NCBI GenBank assembly: GCA_020161455.1
Contig: JAIUNZ010000001.1
Span: 682,001-746,000, forward strand
Origin: Bacteroidota bacterium
GTDB lineage: Bacteria; Bacteroidota; Bacteroidia; Flavobacteriales; Flavobacteriaceae
Reading direction: 5' to 3'
Length of the DNA: 64,000 nucleotides
Positions 49,756 through 58,295 of the stretch are shown here, piece after piece. The notes under the pieces were generated by a model, which worked only from the letters and a program-made list of their open reading frames with translations, searched no databases and was not told the DNA's origin. Made by a program: the position numbers and the translations under genes. How positions within the stretch are numbered: position 1 is the stretch's first letter; every line of letters begins with the position of its first letter.

Positions 49756-51033
49756 ATGGAAATCCCCTTAGCAGAGCGCATCAGACCTCAAAAACTAGAA
49801 GAATACATCAGTCAACTACACTTAGTAGGCGACAATGGTTCACTTACGCAACAAATAAAAAGAGGAATAATTCCATCGATGATTTTTTGGGGTTCGCCTG
49901 GAACGGGGAAAACTACTTTAGCACAGATTATTGCAAAACAAAGTAATCGTCCTTTTTATGAATTGAGTGCCATCAATAGTGGCGTGAAAGACATTCGTGA
50001 TGTGATAGAAAAAGCCAAACAAAGTGGTGGATTATTTACTGCAAAAAATCCAATTTTGTTCATCGACGAGATTCATCGTTTTAGCAAATCGCAGCAAGAT
50101 TCTTTATTAGCCGCTGTTGAAAAAGGTTGGATTACACTTATTGGTGCCACCACCGAAAATCCAAGCTTTGAAGTTATTCCGGCATTATTGTCACGTTGTC
50201 AGGTGTATGTTTTAAATTCGTTTTCAAAGGATGATTTGATTGCATTATTACATCGAGCAATGAAAGAAGATAAAATTATTTCGAACAAAAAAATCAAATT
50301 AAAGGAAACGGAAGCTTTACTGCGACTTTCTGGCGGAGATGGACGTAAACTATTAAATATTTTTGAATTGGTAATTAACGCCAGTTCTGAAGGTCAAATT
50401 ATCATTACTAATAAAAAAGTGATGGAGTTGGTACAACAAAACACTGTATTGTACGACAAAACAGGTGAACAACATTATGATATTGTGTCGGCTTTTATTA
50501 AATCTATTCGCGGAAGTGACCCAAATGGTGCTGTGTATTGGTTGGCTCGAATGATTGAAGGCGGCGAAGATGTAAAATTTATCGCAAGACGAATGTTAAT
50601 ATTGTCTAGCGAAGATATTGGCAATGCTAATCCAACGGCTTTCATCATGGCAAACAATACTTTTCAAGCGGTTTCTATAATTGGTTATCCAGAAAGTAGA
50701 ATACTTTTGAGCCAATGTGCTATTTATTTGGCAACTTCACCCAAAAGCAACGCCAGTTATATGGCGATAAACGAAGCACAACAAGTAGTTAAACAAACCG
50801 GAGATTTGTCGGTTCCTATTCATTTACGGAATGCTCCAACCAAGTTGATGAAGGAATTAGGGTATGGTGAAGAGTATCAATATTCTCATAATTATGCTAA
50901 TAATTTTTCGGAGCAAGAGTATTTACCCGATGAAATTAGCACTACTGCTTTCTATAAGCCAGGAAATAATGCTAGAGAAAATGGCACGAGAGAGTTTTTG
51001 AAGAATCGCTGGAAAGATAAATACGATTATTAA
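49756..51033 (+). CDS. rarA: Replication-associated recombination protein A
   Basis: AAA+ ATPase (MgsA/RarA, relative of WRNIP1) acting at stalled replication forks. I start at ATG 49756 ([17 protein letters not shown]), giving 425 residues; the longer frame would cover the intergenic region. Walker A is [11 protein letters not shown], Walker [15 protein letters not shown], sensor 1 [10 protein letters not shown], with the SSB-binding C-terminal part [20 protein letters not shown]. Confidence 0.95.
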   Translation: MEIPLAERIRPQKLEEYISQLHLVGDNGSLTQQIKRGIIPSMIFWGSPGTGKTTLAQIIAKQSNRPFYELSAINSGVKDIRDVIEKAKQSGGLFTAKNPILFIDEIHRFSKSQQDSLLAAVEKGWITLIGATTENPSFEVIPALLSRCQVYVLNSFSKDDLIALLHRAMKEDKIISNKKIKLKETEALLRLSGGDGRKLLNIFELVINASSEGQIIITNKKVMELVQQNTVLYDKTGEQHYDIVSAFIKSIRGSDPNGAVYWLARMIEGGEDVKFIARRMLILSSEDIGNANPTAFIMANNTFQAVSIIGYPESRILLSQCAIYLATSPKSNASYMAINEAQQVVKQTGDLSVPIHLRNAPTKLMKELGYGEEYQYSHNYANNFSEQEYLPDEISTTAFYKPGNNARENGTREFLKNRWKDKYDY

Positions 51034-51101
51034 GTTCGAGGTTTGAAATACGAGATACGATGTTGAAGTGTTTAGCGATTTATTGAAAATTAAAATTAAA
51101 T

Positions 51102-51503
51102 ATGAAAATTATATACAACGAAAAAGACAAAACCATTGAAATAAATGATGGTTTGAAATCACACTTTTTATTGATTAAAATACTGATGTTGCTAATCTTA
51201 ATAAATTCCGTTATAAACCTAATTGGTATTGTAAAAACAGGTTTGGGTTTTATGGAAATTATTTGGCTGTTTTTAGGAACAATCTCGGTAGTGGTACTTT
51301 ATTCTTTATACTTCAAAGAATCTTCTCTCGAAAAAATCCCAATAACGAAGATTAAACGATTGATGGGAAAAACAAGTCCGACCAAAAAACAATACTATTT
51401 TGAGTTGGTTGATGGAAAGAAACGAGTATTGAAAGAGCTCAAAACCGATAAAGACTCCAAAGAATTACGAAAACTATTGACCAAATTAGGAATAGAAAAC
51501 TAA
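51102..51503 (+). CDS. Small membrane protein of unknown function
   Basis: A 133-residue protein with two hydrophobic spans (about 25-45 and 52-72) and a charged C-terminal cytosolic part (TSPTKKQYYFELVDGKKRVL, then KELKTDKDSKELRKLLTKLG). It looks like a PH-like or band-7-free membrane protein of the sort common in Flavobacteria; I do not recognise a family. It converges with the secreted-protein gene, one base apart. Confidence 0.7.
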   Translation: MKIIYNEKDKTIEINDGLKSHFLLIKILMLLILINSVINLIGIVKTGLGFMEIIWLFLGTISVVVLYSLYFKESSLEKIPITKIKRLMGKTSPTKKQYYFELVDGKKRVLKELKTDKDSKELRKLLTKLGIEN

Positions 51504-51504
51504 G

Positions 51505-52230
51505 TTAAAATCTTAAATTAATTGGCTCCGAAGTTAATTTTCCACCTTCGTAACATTCAAAAAACCACTTACCGTTTTTAGTAATTACAACCCCATTTTG
51601 ATCGCCTTTTATTCCGATGAAAACACCTTTTTGTGAAGTAGTAAACAAGCGCATGATAACCCTTGGCTCGTTGTTTACCACCTGAAAACCATTAGCAATT
51701 GGTTGTGCAAAATAAAATATTTCAGAATTTTTAGAAGATAACGAATAGGGTTCTACTGATTTTACCTCTTGATTTTCTTCTATTTTTTCTACAGCTATTT
51801 GTTTTTCACCATTATATTTATAGTTCAAGGTTTCGAATGATTTTGCAGCTTCACGAAAAGCTTGATTATAAGCTTTGTTATAATCCTTCTCTCTGCTAGT
51901 TCCAAATGCTGTTTCATAAACAATTCTATCTTGACAGTCTTTCAAAACCAGTTTTATTTTAGTCTGAAACATACTATTGTCTTTGGCTAAAGAAGCCGTT
52001 AAAGTTTTACATCTATTATTTGCTATTTCTGTTGGTAGTTCTTGATTGTTCATAAACACCTCAAATCCATATTTTTCTAATAACAACTTAGTTGATGTAT
52101 TTAAATTGAAACTGTTATCCTCTTTCAAAAAATCAAACTTTGTTGGAACAATAACGAATTTGTAATCGTTTATATTTTGAGAAAAAACATTAAATACTGT
52201 GAGTAGGAATAGTAGCGCAATTTTTTTCAT
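51505..52230 (-). CDS. Secreted protein of unknown function
   Basis: A 241-residue protein with signal peptide MKKIALLFLLTVFNVFSQ. The N-terminal half contains an alpha/beta segment (VPTKFDFLKEDNSFNLNTST; KLVLKDCQDRIVYETAFGTS) followed by a linker and a C-terminal beta-rich part (GVFIGIKGDQNGVVITKNGK). Resembles conserved periplasmic proteins of Flavobacteria with no assigned role. Two bases after the HAD-phosphatase gene on the same strand, so likely co-transcribed with radC and it. Confidence 0.75.
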   Translation of the reverse strand: MKKIALLFLLTVFNVFSQNINDYKFVIVPTKFDFLKEDNSFNLNTSTKLLLEKYGFEVFMNNQELPTEIANNRCKTLTASLAKDNSMFQTKIKLVLKDCQDRIVYETAFGTSREKDYNKAYNQAFREAAKSFETLNYKYNGEKQIAVEKIEENQEVKSVEPYSLSSKNSEIFYFAQPIANGFQVVNNEPRVIMRLFTTSQKGVFIGIKGDQNGVVITKNGKWFFECYEGGKLTSEPINLRF

Positions 52231-52232
52231 GA

Positions 52233-52919
52233 TTATAATATTTTTTTTAATTCTAATAAATGATTTATTTTTTGTACTTCATTTGTATTGTGACTGTTAG
52301 CTTGATCAAATAGAATGGCTTTAATACCAAAGTTGATTGCGCCTCGAATATCTGCATCGATGCAATCACCAATCATTAAAGCATTTTCTTTGGAAACACT
52401 TGTCAAAGATAAGGCGAATTCAAAGATATTTGGATGTGGCTTTTTAACACCCGCGATTTCTGAATTAGTAACTGTTTTAAAATAATCATTAATTCCTGAA
52501 TTGTTTAATTTCTTTGTTTGAACCTCTGCAAACCCATTGGTTATAATATGAAGTGTGTATTTGGGTTTCAAATATTCTAAGACTTCCATTGCACCATCAA
52601 AAAGCAAATTATTATCTGGTAAAAACTCAATATAATCATGACTAATTTGATTGATTTCAGCATCAGAAATAGCAAAATTAATAGCATCAAATGATTGCTT
52701 TAATCTTTGGTAGCGAAGTTCCTCATGTGTCATTTTATCAAACTGATATAACTTCCAACAGGCTTGATTTATAGGTACATATTTTTCCATAAAAACAACA
52801 GTATCAATAGTTGGATATTGCTTTTTGAATATCTTATCAAAGGCTTGAATGGAGTTTTTATCAAAATCCCAAAGCGTATGGTCAAGGTCAAAAAAAATGT
52901 CGGTAATGTTATTCATCAT
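52233..52919 (-). CDS. HAD-family noncanonical pyrimidine nucleotidase (YjjG-like)
   Basis: Cytoplasmic phosphatase of 228 residues. HAD motif I is FFDLDHTLWDFD, motif II is IITNGF, and motifs III/IV lie in KKPHPNIF and MIGDCIDADIRGA. YjjG relatives hydrolyse noncanonical pyrimidine nucleoside monophosphates; other small phosphates are possible. The start overlaps the radC stop by one base (TAATG). Confidence 0.87.
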   Translation of the reverse strand: MMNNITDIFFDLDHTLWDFDKNSIQAFDKIFKKQYPTIDTVVFMEKYVPINQACWKLYQFDKMTHEELRYQRLKQSFDAINFAISDAEINQISHDYIEFLPDNNLLFDGAMEVLEYLKPKYTLHIITNGFAEVQTKKLNNSGINDYFKTVTNSEIAGVKKPHPNIFEFALSLTSVSKENALMIGDCIDADIRGAINFGIKAILFDQANSHNTNEVQKINHLLELKKIL

Positions 52920-53611
52920 TAAAAAATTCCTTCATCTTGAAAACTCAAATAGCCGTTTTCGGTTATAATAATATGATCTAAAACTTTAATATCTAATTGT
53001 TCACCAGCTGCTTTAAGTTTTTTAGTTATTTGCAAATCGGCATCGCTTGCTTGTAATTTCCCAGATGGATGATTATGAGATAAAATTATTGATGTAGCAT
53101 TTTGTTCCAAAGCGGTTTTATAAATTAGACGAACATCGACAACCGTTCCCGTAATTCCGCCTTTTGATAATTGTGCTTTATAAATCACTTTATTGGAATT
53201 ATTAAGATATAACACCCAAAATTCTTCATGTGGCAATTCGCCAATTATGGGTTGCATGATTTCAAATACCGCTTTACTTGAAGTTATTTTTTTTAATTCA
53301 ACAGTTTCTTCTTCCCTTCTTCTTCTACCCAATTCCATAGCAGCAGCAATTGAAATGGCCTTCGCCTCACCTATTCCTTTAAACTCCATCAGTTGTTTCA
53401 ACGACAACTTTCCTAATGCATTCAAATTGTTATCTACTGATTTTAAAATTCGTTTGCTTAAATCAACGGCACTCTCATTTCTGCTTCCAGAACCAATAAG
53501 TACAGCTATTAATTCGGCATCACTAAGTGCTTGTTTACCTTTCAGCATTAGTTTTTCACGTGGCTTGTCGTCTTCTGCCCAGTTTTTTATAGAAAAATTT
53601 ATTGGTTCCAA
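52919..53611 (-). CDS. radC: RadC family protein (JAB/MPN domain)
   Basis: Named a DNA repair protein, though its real role is unsettled; 230 residues. An N-terminal helix-hairpin-helix region (LKQLMEFKGIGEAKAISIAA) is followed by a JAB/MPN metalloprotease-like domain with metal ligands in LSHNHPSGKLQASDADLQIT. All ligand positions are present. First gene of a three-gene minus-strand group with the HAD phosphatase and the secreted protein. Confidence 0.93.
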   Translation of the reverse strand: MEPINFSIKNWAEDDKPREKLMLKGKQALSDAELIAVLIGSGSRNESAVDLSKRILKSVDNNLNALGKLSLKQLMEFKGIGEAKAISIAAAMELGRRRREEETVELKKITSSKAVFEIMQPIIGELPHEEFWVLYLNNSNKVIYKAQLSKGGITGTVVDVRLIYKTALEQNATSIILSHNHPSGKLQASDADLQITKKLKAAGEQLDIKVLDHIIITENGYLSFQDEGIF

Positions 53612-53662
53612 TTTATACTAAATGATTATTTTTTTCGTTATTATAAAATAAAGTATAAATGT

Positions 53663-54244
53663 ATGAAACCCATCTCTTTTCTGCTACTTCTTTGCTCGTT
53701 TTTAACAACAATTACCAAAACTTTTGAAGAAAAACTCTCAGATGCTGCCATTTCTATTATTGATTCTTCAATAGTTTATACTCCAAACTATGTTGCTATA
53801 AAATATCCTAATGGTGATGTTCCAGCAAAAACGGGTGTTTGCACAGATGTTGTAATTAGAGCTTACCGAAAACTTGGGATTGATTTACAAAAAGAAGTGC
53901 ATGAAGACATGAAAGCCAATTTTAGCAAATATCCAAATTTTAAAAAATGGGGTATAAAGACTTGTGATACGAATATTGACCATAGAAGAGTACCAAACTT
54001 AGAAGTTTTTTTTGAAAGAAAAGGACAAAAATTAGCCGTTACTCAAAACGCAAACGATTACAAAACTGGTGAAATCGTCACATGGCTGATTGCAAATAAA
54101 TATCCTCATATTGGTATTATTACCAATAAAAAATCAAGCGATGGAAAACGACCATTAATAGTTCACAATGTTGGCGGAGGACAAATTTTAGAAGATTGTT
54201 TGTTTAGCTGGGAGATAGTTGGGCATTATAGCTATGAGAAGTAA
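53663..54244 (+). CDS. DUF1287 family secreted protein
   Basis: A 193-residue protein with a signal peptide (MKPISFLLLLCSFLTTITKT) and the DUF1287 core: YTPNYVAIKYPNGDVPAKTG, VCTDVVIRAYRKLGIDLQKE, CDTNIDHRRVPNLEVFFERK and IGIITNKKSSDGKRPLIVHN. The Cys of GVCTDV, with later His and Asn, resembles an NlpC/P60-like arrangement, so a cell-wall or amidase role is possible but unproven. Confidence 0.87.
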   Translation: MKPISFLLLLCSFLTTITKTFEEKLSDAAISIIDSSIVYTPNYVAIKYPNGDVPAKTGVCTDVVIRAYRKLGIDLQKEVHEDMKANFSKYPNFKKWGIKTCDTNIDHRRVPNLEVFFERKGQKLAVTQNANDYKTGEIVTWLIANKYPHIGIITNKKSSDGKRPLIVHNVGGGQILEDCLFSWEIVGHYSYEK

Positions 54245-54271
54245 ACTTTTTTATTGACATTTGTTTTTGAT

Positions 54272-54279
54272 TATATTTG
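54272..54279 (+). promoter_or_regulatory. Candidate -7 box before the delta-60-repeat gene
   Basis: TATATTTG, 16 bases before the ATG at 54296, with TTG 15 bases upstream at 54254-54256. The spacing is shorter than the usual 17-23. Confidence 0.45.
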
Positions 54280-54295
54280 CCATAAATATTTCAAA

Positions 54296-55792
54296 ATGAA
54301 AAAAATATACATATTTATATTCCTTTTTATAGTAGTTAACGTTTTTTCTCAACAAGCTGGAGAATTAGATTTAAACTTTGGCAATGGTGGTTTTTTTACA
54401 ACCGAAAACAATAGCGATATTGACAATGCAAATTGCTTATTTGTTTCAGAAAGCGATGAAATTTATGTTGCTGGTGGAAACGATAATTTCTCAATGATAA
54501 AATTAATGGCTGATGGTACATATGACTCTGCTTTTGGCAACCAAGGACAAGTTATCATTCCTTTTGACGGATTTAGGGCAGAAGCAAAAGAAATTATAGT
54601 TCGAGCTGAAGGTAAAATTATTTTAGCAGGAAACGTTTATGTTTCAGGCGGAGAATATAATTTTGGTATTGTTTTATTAAATACAGATGGCTCACTAGAT
54701 ACTTCTTTTAATGAAACTGGTAAACTTATTTTTGATTTTGATGAAAACATCAATTATTTGTATGCTGCAGCTATTCAAAATGATGGAAAGATTGTCGTTG
54801 CTGGTCAATGTGGAACTTTTGCCAATGCAGATTTTGCAGTTGCTCGAATAAATCCTGACGGCACTTTTGATACCGAATTTGGAGTTGGAGGAAAACAACG
54901 AATTAACATTCAAGGTGATGATCGCGGTCGATGTGTTGTTATTCAAAATGATGGAAAAATAGTTTTGGGAGGTTATTCATATCCTGTTGGTGGGAACAAT
55001 TGTTGGTTTGCCGCGGTACGACTAACTACTACTGGACAACTTGACAACACGTATAGCATTGATGGAAAAGCAGTTGCGAAAGTAGCAAGTAGTTATGGGA
55101 ATGATACTGTCCAAGATATGATTATTCAACCAGATGACAAAATACTAATGGTTGCAGATTCTTATATTGGAAGTTCACAAGATATTGGTATGGTAAGATT
55201 TACCACAGATGGAGAGTTAGACACTACTTTTAGTGGAGATGGGAAATTTAATACCTCAATGATTGGCACAACAGATTATCCGCGTGCTATCACATTACAA
55301 ACCGACGGAAAGATTTTGATTTCTGGTTCTTTCTATACAACTCCACAACGAAATTTAGCATTACTAAGATTGACAGCTAATGGAGAACTTGATACAACTT
55401 TCAGTCAAGACGGTAAAGCAAATTATATAGTGCCAGGAAATAATGGTGTTTCTGTTGGGGATATGAAAACACAATCAACTGGACAAATATTAATTTGTGG
55501 AAGTATTTTTAACAATTACATGGTTGCTCGCATTTTTAGTGGTTCAGAATTGAATACGAATGAGTACGAATTGAAGCGATTATTTTTTTATCCAAATCCA
55601 GCTTCAAAAACTATTTTTTTTAGCGAAAATGTAAAGTCTGTAAATGTATTTACCCTAGAAGGTCAAAAGATAATGGAAACTATTAATTTTCCAGCTCAAA
55701 TGGATATTTCAACTATTTCAAAAGGAATTTATATTCTTAATTTTCAAACAGTTTACGGTAAAAACATAAATGAAAAACTAATTGTTGAATGA
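54296..55792 (+). CDS. Delta-60-repeat (DUF5122) T9SS cargo protein
   Basis: A 498-residue exported protein. I start at ATG 54296, which gives a clean signal peptide (MKKIYIFIFLFIVVNVFSQ). About seven repeats of roughly 55-65 residues follow, each with a pattern like LDTTFSGDGKFN or FDTEFGVGGKQRI, expected to form a beta-propeller. The C-terminal 75 residues (FFYPNPASKTIFFSENVKSV to ENLIVE-like NEKLIVE) are a type A sorting domain for the type IX system. Likely surface-attached or released. Ligand unknown. Confidence 0.88.
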   Translation: MKKIYIFIFLFIVVNVFSQQAGELDLNFGNGGFFTTENNSDIDNANCLFVSESDEIYVAGGNDNFSMIKLMADGTYDSAFGNQGQVIIPFDGFRAEAKEIIVRAEGKIILAGNVYVSGGEYNFGIVLLNTDGSLDTSFNETGKLIFDFDENINYLYAAAIQNDGKIVVAGQCGTFANADFAVARINPDGTFDTEFGVGGKQRINIQGDDRGRCVVIQNDGKIVLGGYSYPVGGNNCWFAAVRLTTTGQLDNTYSIDGKAVAKVASSYGNDTVQDMIIQPDDKILMVADSYIGSSQDIGMVRFTTDGELDTTFSGDGKFNTSMIGTTDYPRAITLQTDGKILISGSFYTTPQRNLALLRLTANGELDTTFSQDGKANYIVPGNNGVSVGDMKTQSTGQILICGSIFNNYMVARIFSGSELNTNEYELKRLFFYPNPASKTIFFSENVKSVNVFTLEGQKIMETINFPAQMDISTISKGIYILNFQTVYGKNINEKLIVE

Positions 55793-55847
55793 CAGCAAAT
55801 AGTAGATTCTAAAAAAATGACTTAGACAATAAGTAATATTATATACC

Positions 55848-57203
55848 TTATTCGACCAATTGTTTCAACTCATCAAAATTCAATCCTCCATAATTTCCTG
55901 AACTCATTAATAATAGTGCTGAATTATTCAAATCATAGTTAAAAATAAATTCTTTAAATGCAGCTGGATTGGTATAAATAATTAAGTCATCGCGCTGAAA
56001 AGCATTGGCTATTTGATTATAACTTACTTCTTCCAGTTGTTTGATTTTTACAGCATCTGGCGAATAGAAAACTACAGCAACATCGGCAGCATCAAGTGCA
56101 CCTTCATATTCTTTAAGGAATTCAGCATTCAAACTACTATAGGTATGTAACTCTAAACATGCCACTAATTTTCTGTCTGGATATTGATTTTTAACCGCTT
56201 TGGTTGTAGCAGAAACTTTGCTTGGTGAATGTGCAAAATCTTTATAGGCTACTTTCCCTTTTCCTTCGGCAATTTTTTCCAATCGTTTGCTCGCTCCTTT
56301 AAAACTAGCAATGGCTTCATAAAATTCAGCTTCATCAACACCCATATTTTGGCAAATCCATTTGGCTCCTGCTAAATTATTTAGATTGTGTGCTCCAAAA
56401 ACTTCAATCGGCATAAAACCTTCTGGTGTTTCTAGCAAAGTGGTTCCATCTTCTACTTTATAATTTGGTGTTTGATATGGTAATCTTCGGATAGTATTCG
56501 TGGTTTCTTCAGCTACTTTTTTTACCGTTTCATCTTCTTCATTATAGACTAAAATGCCACCTTTGGTAATTTGATTGACAAAGATTTCAAATTGTTCTAG
56601 ATAGTTTTCAAAAGTTGGAAACACATTAATATGATCCCAAGCAATTCCTGAAAGTAAGGCGATATTAGGTTGATACAAATGAAATTTCGGTCTTCTATCA
56701 ATTGGTGAGGAAAGGTATTCATCGCCTTCAAGTACAATAAAATCGTTTTCTTCCGTTAAATGTACCATGGTATCAAAACCTTCTAATTGTGCTCCAACCA
56801 TATAATCAACTTCAATATTTTGAAAATGCATTACGTGCAAAATCATGGAAGTAATCGTAGTTTTTCCGTGTGAACCGCCAATAACTACGCGTGTTTTATT
56901 TTTGGACTGTTCATATAAAAACTCAGGATAGGAATAAATTTTTAATCCCAATTCTTTTGCTTTCAATAATTCTGGATTGTCTGCTTTGGCGTGCATACCG
57001 AGAATTATTGCTTCAATATCCGAAGTTATTTTCTCGGGAAACCAACCCATTTCAATAGGCAATAATCCTTTTTTTTCTAATCGTGATTTTGATGGTTCAA
57101 AAATAGCATCGTCGCTACCTGTAACTTTGTATCCTTTGTTGTGTAATGCTATTGCTAGATTGTGCATGGCTGCTCCACCAATGGCTATGAAATGTGTACG
57201 CAT
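55848..57203 (-). CDS. mpl: UDP-N-acetylmuramate:tripeptide ligase (Mpl)
   Basis: Murein-recycling enzyme that joins L-Ala-gamma-D-Glu-meso-DAP to UDP-MurNAc with ATP. I start at ATG 57203 (MRTHFIAIGGAAMHNLAIAL); the four residues upstream begin with TTG. The 451 residues include the P-loop VIGGSHGKTTITSMILH, EGDEYLSSPIDRRPKF and the MurC-like C-terminal domain. A Mur ligase of MurC type is the alternative, but the GGAAMHN start and DEYLSSP favour Mpl. Confidence 0.9.
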   Translation of the reverse strand: MRTHFIAIGGAAMHNLAIALHNKGYKVTGSDDAIFEPSKSRLEKKGLLPIEMGWFPEKITSDIEAIILGMHAKADNPELLKAKELGLKIYSYPEFLYEQSKNKTRVVIGGSHGKTTITSMILHVMHFQNIEVDYMVGAQLEGFDTMVHLTEENDFIVLEGDEYLSSPIDRRPKFHLYQPNIALLSGIAWDHINVFPTFENYLEQFEIFVNQITKGGILVYNEEDETVKKVAEETTNTIRRLPYQTPNYKVEDGTTLLETPEGFMPIEVFGAHNLNNLAGAKWICQNMGVDEAEFYEAIASFKGASKRLEKIAEGKGKVAYKDFAHSPSKVSATTKAVKNQYPDRKLVACLELHTYSSLNAEFLKEYEGALDAADVAVVFYSPDAVKIKQLEEVSYNQIANAFQRDDLIIYTNPAAFKEFIFNYDLNNSALLLMSSGNYGGLNFDELKQLVE

Positions 57204-57221
57204 TTGAAATTTCAATTATTA

Positions 57222-57264
57222 AAATCCCAAATCCCAAAACTAATATGATTGGAATTTGGAATTT
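57222..57264 (-). repeat. Hairpin repeat between the TPR gene and mpl
   Basis: AAATCCCAAATCCCAA (57222-57237) and TTGGAATTTGGAATTT (57249-57264) around an 11-base loop. In the minus-strand RNA all 16 positions pair, two as G-U; in the plus-strand RNA these would be A-C mismatches. The right arm is identical to that of the terminator at 17906-17950. Probable weak terminator or attenuator. Confidence 0.6.
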
Positions 57265-57272
57265 AAGTTTTG

Positions 57273-57962
57273 TTATTTTTTTTCGAATTGTTCTTTTAGT
57301 TTAATTGCTTTTGCTTTATCTTTTAATTTATTTTGATATAAATCATATAGTTTTTGGAATGTAGTTTTAGAATTTCCGATTTGGTACGCTTTCAAATAAT
57401 TAGTTTCGGCTTTTTTATATCGATCAAAATATTCGTCAATATATCCTTGAGAAAGATAGCCATCTACTTTTGAAAGTTTCATCAATTCATTAGAATATTT
57501 TTGAGCTTTACGTTCACTTCCACCTATAATTCCTGGCAACTCTATATATAACATAACCAAAGCCCAACGCGAATCAATATGTTTTGAATCTAATTGTGTT
57601 GCTTTTAGAAAGGCATTTTCAACATCATCAATCATTCCTAATGCTTTGAATTTATTTACTGATTTGGCTTTCATACCCATTGCGCCTCCAAATTTATACC
57701 AATAATTAGCATTATTTGGATTGCTTTTTTTTAATTTTTCATAATAAGTGATTGCATCCTCCCATTTTTTTTCAATTCCAGCTATATCTCCCAAATATTC
57801 AATAGCTTTAAGATTATTTGGTTCTTCTTTAAGAATTTTTTCGAAAATAGGTTTTGCCAATGAATATTTCTCTGCTTTGAAATAGTTTTCCGCTTTTTGA
57901 AAGTCTATATCATTTGAAATAAAGATCAAAATTAAAAGCCCAATATTGATGAATAATTTCAT
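57273..57962 (-). CDS. Tetratricopeptide-repeat protein, probably exported
   Basis: A 229-residue protein starting at ATG 57962 (MKLFINIGLLILIFISNDID; hydrophobic start), with TPR units around DFQKAENYFKAEKYSLAKPI, AIEYLGDIAGIEKKWEDAIT and YYEKLKKSNPNNANYWYKFG. TPRs mediate protein contacts; partners are unknown. An in-frame ATG at 57980 would add MTLIKN. It precedes mpl by 69 bases on the same strand. Confidence 0.83.
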   Translation of the reverse strand: MKLFINIGLLILIFISNDIDFQKAENYFKAEKYSLAKPIFEKILKEEPNNLKAIEYLGDIAGIEKKWEDAITYYEKLKKSNPNNANYWYKFGGAMGMKAKSVNKFKALGMIDDVENAFLKATQLDSKHIDSRWALVMLYIELPGIIGGSERKAQKYSNELMKLSKVDGYLSQGYIDEYFDRYKKAETNYLKAYQIGNSKTTFQKLYDLYQNKLKDKAKAIKLKEQFEKK

Positions 57963-58295
57963 GTTTTTAATTAATGTCATTTACTCAATATCAAACAATT
58001 AATATAATATCGATATATTTTAGCAAACAACTTTATTTGAAAGGTAAATATACAAATGTTTTAAAAAATTAGACTGATTAAAAGAGTTATTATTAGCATC
58101 TCAAAAAACAAATTGCCTCAATAAAAATGCAATTCATCGATTATTAAAGTAATGTATCTATAAAAAAAATCAATTAGGCAAAAATCAAACTAATTTTGTG
58201 TCATAACTGCCTGATTTCTATATTCAAAAACTTATTTTTTGATTGCTAAACAAATGTCTAACACTCCTTTTTAAAGGAATTTAAAAGATTTAAAA
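57963..58295. other. Gene-free stretch of 333 bases with a candidate promoter/operator
   Basis: No open frame of note. TAATTTTG at 58191-58198 fits a -7 box for the large gene at 58296, though no TTG lies 17-23 bases upstream. It is flanked by an inverted repeat: AATC (58168) and AGGCA (58176-58180) against TGCCT (58208-58212) and GATT. The rest is simple AT-rich sequence. Confidence 0.4.

Noticed and set aside
57204-57215. Palindrome TTGAAATTTCAA next to the mpl start as an operator
   Set aside because: A 12-base AT-rich palindrome is expected by chance in this composition and no promoter box lies around it.
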